Source: Candidatus Zixiibacteriota bacterium
GTDB taxonomy: Bacteria; Zixibacteria; MSB-5A5; JAABVY01
Reading direction: 5' to 3'
DNA length: 64,000 bases
Assembly: GCA_011056555.1 (NCBI GenBank)
Contig: DSEQ01000027.1
Location: forward strand, 1 to 64,000
Shown: positions 60,815 through 64,000 of the stretch, piece after piece
Position numbering within the stretch: position 1 is the stretch's first letter
How the letters are laid out: each line of letters begins with the position of its first letter
Program-made: the position numbers and the translations under genes
The notes under the pieces: model-generated
Seen by the model: the letters and a program-made list of their open reading frames with translations, nothing else
The model's database searches: none
Told to the model about the DNA's origin: nothing

Positions 60815-61483
60815 ATGGGACGCAGAAGATCGAAATCATCCGGTTCTATTCTCAGGCTGGCCCTGTTGATCTTGATTTTGACCTCGCTTTATTTTCTTTA
60901 CCACGAGGTCTGGCAGGAGCAGCCGGCTGAGCCGCGAATAACCGGGCTGAGGGCGGTTGAAATAATAGACGGGGACACCTTTGTCGATTCCGATGGCGAG
61001 CAGATTCGACTTCTGGGAATAGATACTCCCGAAGCGGGGGAGGTTTTCTATATGGCCGCCTCGAGGGCGCTGGACAGCCTGCTGGAGGGCAAGACTATTC
61101 GCTATGAATTTGATTCGCGCAAGCGGGACAGGTATGAGCGCCTTCTGGTTTATGTCTTCACAGGCCAGGATTTTGTCAATCAGGCCATGGTGCGTTCCGG
61201 CCTCGCTTCAGTATATATTTTTCCGAAGGATATGAAAAACGATTATTACCGTGCAGCCCTGATCGAAGCCCAGGATTATGCCCGCAGCAATAACCTGGGT
61301 ATCTGGGCGCTGGAGCCGCCCGATCCGGAGAGCTTCTATGTCGGCAACAAAAAAACATACCGATTCCATCGGCCCACCTGTTTTTCGGTGGAACGTCTGG
61401 ATCAATCCGCAAAAATCATCCGGCAGAGCAGGGATGATTTTCTGGATCTCGGCTATTCGCCCTGCCGTAACTGCAATCCCTGA
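60815..61483 (+). CDS. membrane-anchored thermonuclease (SNase-like) with C-terminal cysteine motif
   Basis: A basic start and one membrane helix (ILRLALLILILTSLYFLYHEV) anchor the protein. The staphylococcal nuclease domain (about residues 45-165) shows VEIIDGDTFV, IRLLGIDTPEA, FDSRKRDRYERLLVYVF and VNQAMVRSGLASVYIF; the calcium Asp and both catalytic Arg positions appear present. The last 45 residues (KTYRFHRPTCFSVERLD...YSPCRNC) match the small Ada-like metal-binding module found at the end of such nucleases. It should cut nucleic acids outside the cytoplasm. The ribosome site GGAAGG is 17 bases from the ATG, separated by an AT palindrome. It lies 23 bases after the sbcC-like stop. Confidence 0.88.
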   Translation: MGRRRSKSSGSILRLALLILILTSLYFLYHEVWQEQPAEPRITGLRAVEIIDGDTFVDSDGEQIRLLGIDTPEAGEVFYMAASRALDSLLEGKTIRYEFDSRKRDRYERLLVYVFTGQDFVNQAMVRSGLASVYIFPKDMKNDYYRAALIEAQDYARSNNLGIWALEPPDPESFYVGNKKTYRFHRPTCFSVERLDQSAKIIRQSRDDFLDLGYSPCRNCNP

Positions 61484-61977
61484 GGCTGCTCTTCAATCGT
61501 GAAGTCTAATTTGATATCCTTGCCGGTCTTGGCGACAGCCGCAATCAGGAATGGCTGGGTCACGACCTGTAACACTATCCGATCCTCCGAGGGACCGGCA
61601 TTTGCGGTGAGCGCTATGATCTGCTCGTCCCCGGCGACATAGACCGAGTCGAGTCGCACCCAGTAACCGGTGGTGGGCTGCTCCCCGCGAAAAACTCCGA
61701 TAACGATCTCCTCATCGAAATCGATATCCGGGGGCTCCGGATTAATGCTCAGGTACGAGTAGTGTTTCTGCCAGATCGAATCCAGCTGCTGCTCCGATTC
61801 GATTATCAGGTCTACAGGTTCGGTAATTCCGGATTGCGCTCCGCTGGCCAGGAGTTCGTAGTAGAGCGTTTGCGTCTCGGCGGTCTTTTCTGCTGTCTCT
61901 TCAGCATTGGAGTCCTCTCCCTGGCAGGCGAAGAAAAACAGGGACGCTACGAAGATCGAAATAGAAACCTTATGCAT
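61453..61977 (-). CDS. lipoprotein with a PrcB-like C-terminal domain
   Basis: The lipobox FFAC (Cys18) marks a lipoprotein, followed by a short acidic linker. The last 95 residues show the pattern of the PrcB C-terminal domain: IDFDEEIVIGVFRGEQPTTGYWVRLDSV, a variable loop and VLQVVTQPFLIAAVAKTG. PrcB stabilises the PrtP protease in Treponema; in other bacteria the role is unknown. Its 3' end overlaps the 3' end of the convergent nuclease gene by 31 bases. Confidence 0.72.
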   Translation of the reverse strand: MHKVSISIFVASLFFFACQGEDSNAEETAEKTAETQTLYYELLASGAQSGITEPVDLIIESEQQLDSIWQKHYSYLSINPEPPDIDFDEEIVIGVFRGEQPTTGYWVRLDSVYVAGDEQIIALTANAGPSEDRIVLQVVTQPFLIAAVAKTGKDIKLDFTIEEQPQGLQLRQGE

Positions 61978-62256
61978 CTGATCTCCTCTCTTGCTGCTCT
62001 TTTATCTTCATTGCTTTTTCCCAGGTTTATAGGGAGTAATGCAGAAAAGCTATTGAAAACATGAAATTTAGTCAAGCACTTTGAGGGGATTATAAGAAGC
62101 TGTTTCACTCTATGACAGCCTGATTCAGAATGACAAAAATATTGAGACTGCTGCGTATTTGAAGCAAATTTGAGCAGGCAATCGTGTTTAGCTCTCTGAA
62201 AAAATGTCGATATAAAGCATGTCAGGAAGCAAAAAAACGTATGCCGAAGGGTTGTT

Positions 62257-63630
62257 ATGTCCTCTGTATTGGTAATTGATGATAAAGAATCGATCCGCAA
62301 GATGCTGAGTCAGACTTTGGTGGCGGAGGGCCATGAAGTGGAATCGGCTGCTAACGGATTTGAGGGAATAAAGAAATCCAAGTCCAAACAGTATGATGTC
62401 GTTCTAACGGATCTTAAGATGCCCGATATGGACGGGATCTCAGTTCTGTCAGCGGTTAAAGAGGAGAATCCCGATGCCTCGATTATTGTGATGACCGCCT
62501 ACGGTACTATCGAGACCGCTGTGGAGGCCATGAAACGCGGGGCTTTCGATTTTCTAACCAAGCCATTTGATACCGACCATCTGAATGTTCTGATCAAACG
62601 CGCGCTGGAGACCCGTCAACTAATGAACGAGAATATGATGCTCAAGGAAGCCTTGAAGCTGAATCTTGGTGAAGGCAGGATTATCGGGACTTCGGAGAAG
62701 GTGAAGGAAGTTCTCCAGCTGGTTCAAAAGGTGGCGCCCTCCGACACCTCTGTTTTATTGATAGGGGAGTCCGGTACCGGTAAGGAGCTTTTTGCAAGAG
62801 CAATTCATCAGCTTTCCAGCAGGAAAGATAACCCGTTTGTGGCGATCAATTCCGCCGCCATTCCCAGTGAACTCCTGGAAAATGAGCTGTTCGGCTCTGA
62901 AAAGGGAGCCTTCACCTCATCCCATTCGCGCCATATAGGCAAATTCGAGATTGCCGAGGGGGGCACGATTTTCCTGGACGAGATCGGAGATCTACACGTC
63001 GCCCTGCAGGCCAAGATTCTGCGCGTGCTGCAGGAAAAACAGATTGAGCGTCTGGGCGGCTCGCAGACCGTTCCGGTGGATGTCCGCGTGGTGGCGGCAA
63101 CAAATATGGACCTGCAGGCGGCCATCGAAAACAAGGATTTCCGCGAGGACCTTTATTACAGGCTGTCGGTTTTCCCCATCACTATTCCGCCCTTGAGAGA
63201 GAGGCCCGAAGATATAGAAGCGCTGGCGGAGTATTTCGTGGATAGATTCTGCAAGGAGATGAAGAAGCCCCTGAAAAAGATCTCCCGTGACGGTATCAAA
63301 CTGATGGAGCGTTATCACTGGCCCGGTAATGTACGCGAGCTGGAGAATACGGTTGAGCGTGCGATAATTCTGTGCGAGGGTAAAAGAATTAAACCGGATC
63401 ATCTGGCAATACGGGTCCAGACCCCCGAGGAAATCCGCCTGCGGGAAGGTGCCGGATTGCGTGAGGTGGGGCAGCATGCCCAGATGCAAGCCGAACGCGC
63501 ACTGATACTCAGGGTACTCTCCCAGACACGCGGCAATAAACGCAAAGCCTCGGAGGCGCTGAAAATAGATTACACTACTTTATTCGAAAAGATAAAGAAA
63601 TACAAGATCGATCCGAATAAGGAAATATAG
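62257..63630 (+). CDS. NtrC-family response regulator with a non-canonical GAFTGA loop
   Basis: The receiver domain has Asp52 (VVLTDLKMPDMDG) and Lys in FLTKPF. The AAA+ domain has GESGTGKELFARAIHQLS (Walker A), GGTIFLDEIGDL (Walker B) and PPLRERPEDIE. The C-terminal Fis-type HTH reads RGNKRKASEALKIDYTTLFEKIKKYKI. The loop that contacts sigma54 is GAFTSS (217-222) instead of GAFTGA, so coupling to sigma54 may be altered or absent. GAAGGG precedes the ATG. No histidine kinase is adjacent in the window. Confidence 0.9.
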   Translation: MSSVLVIDDKESIRKMLSQTLVAEGHEVESAANGFEGIKKSKSKQYDVVLTDLKMPDMDGISVLSAVKEENPDASIIVMTAYGTIETAVEAMKRGAFDFLTKPFDTDHLNVLIKRALETRQLMNENMMLKEALKLNLGEGRIIGTSEKVKEVLQLVQKVAPSDTSVLLIGESGTGKELFARAIHQLSSRKDNPFVAINSAAIPSELLENELFGSEKGAFTSSHSRHIGKFEIAEGGTIFLDEIGDLHVALQAKILRVLQEKQIERLGGSQTVPVDVRVVAATNMDLQAAIENKDFREDLYYRLSVFPITIPPLRERPEDIEALAEYFVDRFCKEMKKPLKKISRDGIKLMERYHWPGNVRELENTVERAIILCEGKRIKPDHLAIRVQTPEEIRLREGAGLREVGQHAQMQAERALILRVLSQTRGNKRKASEALKIDYTTLFEKIKKYKIDPNKEI

Positions 63631-63707
63631 GTTAACTCCTTAACTAAAGAAGTTCAGGCTATGAGCAAGATCAGGCCGATTGTGAAATCCGCCTGGTTTT
63701 TTTTGCA

Positions 63708-63734
63708 AAAAAAGCGGCTGCAAGAGCCGCTTAA
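63708..63734. terminator. bidirectional terminator between the NtrC-type and dockerin genes
   Basis: AGCGGCT pairs with AGCCGCT, with A's on the left (T's for the minus strand) and a T-rich tract on the right. It serves the convergent minus-strand gene at 63740 and probably the plus-strand regulator. Confidence 0.85.
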
Positions 63735-63739
63735 TTTTT

Positions 63740-64000
63740 TTAATTTCCGGGATCATATCCGGGCGGGGCAGGGGCGCCCGCAATAAATATGAAGTTGATT
63801 AAAAAGACCGCATCGGATACATTGACCTCACCGTCATTATTGGCGTCTCCCGCCTCCAAAACAGGCTGAGGAGAATCCCCGTCCACGAAAGCATAATTAA
63901 TAATATAGACCGCATCGGAGATATTGAAGGTGCCGTCAAAGTTGGCGTCACCCTGCAAATAGTCAGGTACATACATATAGCTCATGGCGCCGATGACATC
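63740..64000 (-). CDS. 3' end of a secreted dockerin-containing protein (partial)
   Basis: The frame is open to the window edge, so this is the C-terminus of a longer protein. It consists of a two-loop dockerin-like module (GDANFDGTFNISDAVYIINY and GDANNDGEVNVSDAVFLINF), almost the same as that at the end of the M1 peptidase at 29235, closing with APAPPGYDPGN. The preceding residues (DVIGAMSYMYVPDYL) do not identify the catalytic or binding part, which lies beyond 64000. A terminator follows. Confidence 0.85.
   Translation of the reverse strand, partial: DVIGAMSYMYVPDYLQGDANFDGTFNISDAVYIINYAFVDGDSPQPVLEAGDANNDGEVNVSDAVFLINFIFIAGAPAPPGYDPGN

Noticed and set aside
62105-62136. GACAGCCTGATTCAGAATGACA resembles an end of the interspersed repeat
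   Set aside because: Only about 12 bases match and there is no paired arm; too little to call a copy.
1-64000. CRISPR array, rRNA genes, integrase or phage genes
   Set aside because: I looked for regularly spaced repeats, rRNA signatures and integrase or capsid-type proteins and saw none. The region looks like ordinary chromosome with scattered repeats.

Overview
The window reads as a chromosomal stretch of an uncultured Gram-negative bacterium of the FCB group. The best guess is candidate phylum Zixibacteria or a close relative. The reasons are: C-terminal dockerin-like modules (pattern GDxNxDGxxNxSDAVxxINYxF) on four secreted proteins, a GldA/GldF/GldG-type ABC cluster, TonB/ExbB/ExbD modules (so an outer membrane), BACON-like repeat proteins, and GC content near 50%. 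This placement is inferred from gene content; no rRNA is present.

Layout. 1-570: a possible insertion-sequence end, then tRNA-Tyr and tRNA-Thr on the minus strand. 568-4769: a four-gene ABC-2 exporter operon of Gld type. 5005-11536: a lipoprotein, a citryl-CoA-lyase-like enzyme, an M24 peptidase, an Fn3 lipoprotein and a DinG-type helicase. 11795-20007: a TPR protein, a membrane protein, then ExbB-ExbD-ExbD-TonB followed by a second TonB and a second ExbD-TonB pair. 20013-26306: an isochorismatase-family hydrolase divergent from a zinc-ribbon/helicase operon, then a divergent Lon. 26570-31520: two large secreted dockerin proteins (BACON-like and M1 peptidase). 31616-38697: miaB, a pseudo-histidine-kinase, an HDOD protein and pepA. 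38763-44662 (minus): a TolB-like propeller, pyruvate:ferredoxin oxidoreductase, dCTP deaminase and an Rrf2 regulator. 44926-50207: FAD/Fe-S oxidoreductase, cobO, trxB and lipA. 50213-57458: PadR regulator, HD-GYP response regulator, site-2 protease and a PQQ-propeller/dockerin protein. 58401-64000: SbcC-like ATPase, a staphylococcal-nuclease-like protein, a PrcB-like lipoprotein, an NtrC-type regulator and the 3' end of another dockerin protein.

Metabolism suggested by the genes: ferredoxin-linked anaerobic carbon metabolism (PFOR, Rrf2-type Fe-S sensing, lipoate, cobamide and thioredoxin functions), with peptide degradation by secreted and cytosolic peptidases.

The most unusual region is 20.7-26.3 kb. 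A sigma70-like promoter has a perfect 7-2-7 palindrome between its -35 and -10 boxes. It drives a 55-residue zinc-ribbon protein and a Ski2/Hel308-like helicase. The helicase carries a fused C-terminal winged helix that has its own near-perfect Shine-Dalgarno and in-frame ATG, so the winged helix may also be made alone. Next comes a Lon paralogue that keeps its Ser-Lys protease dyad but has altered ATPase residues and a poly-basic tail. Other notable items are a pseudo-histidine-kinase beside an HDOD protein that carries a lone DHp-like helix, a three-copy interspersed palindromic repeat, AT-rich palindromes inside and after the sbcC-like gene, and promoters that imply nearly leaderless mRNAs.
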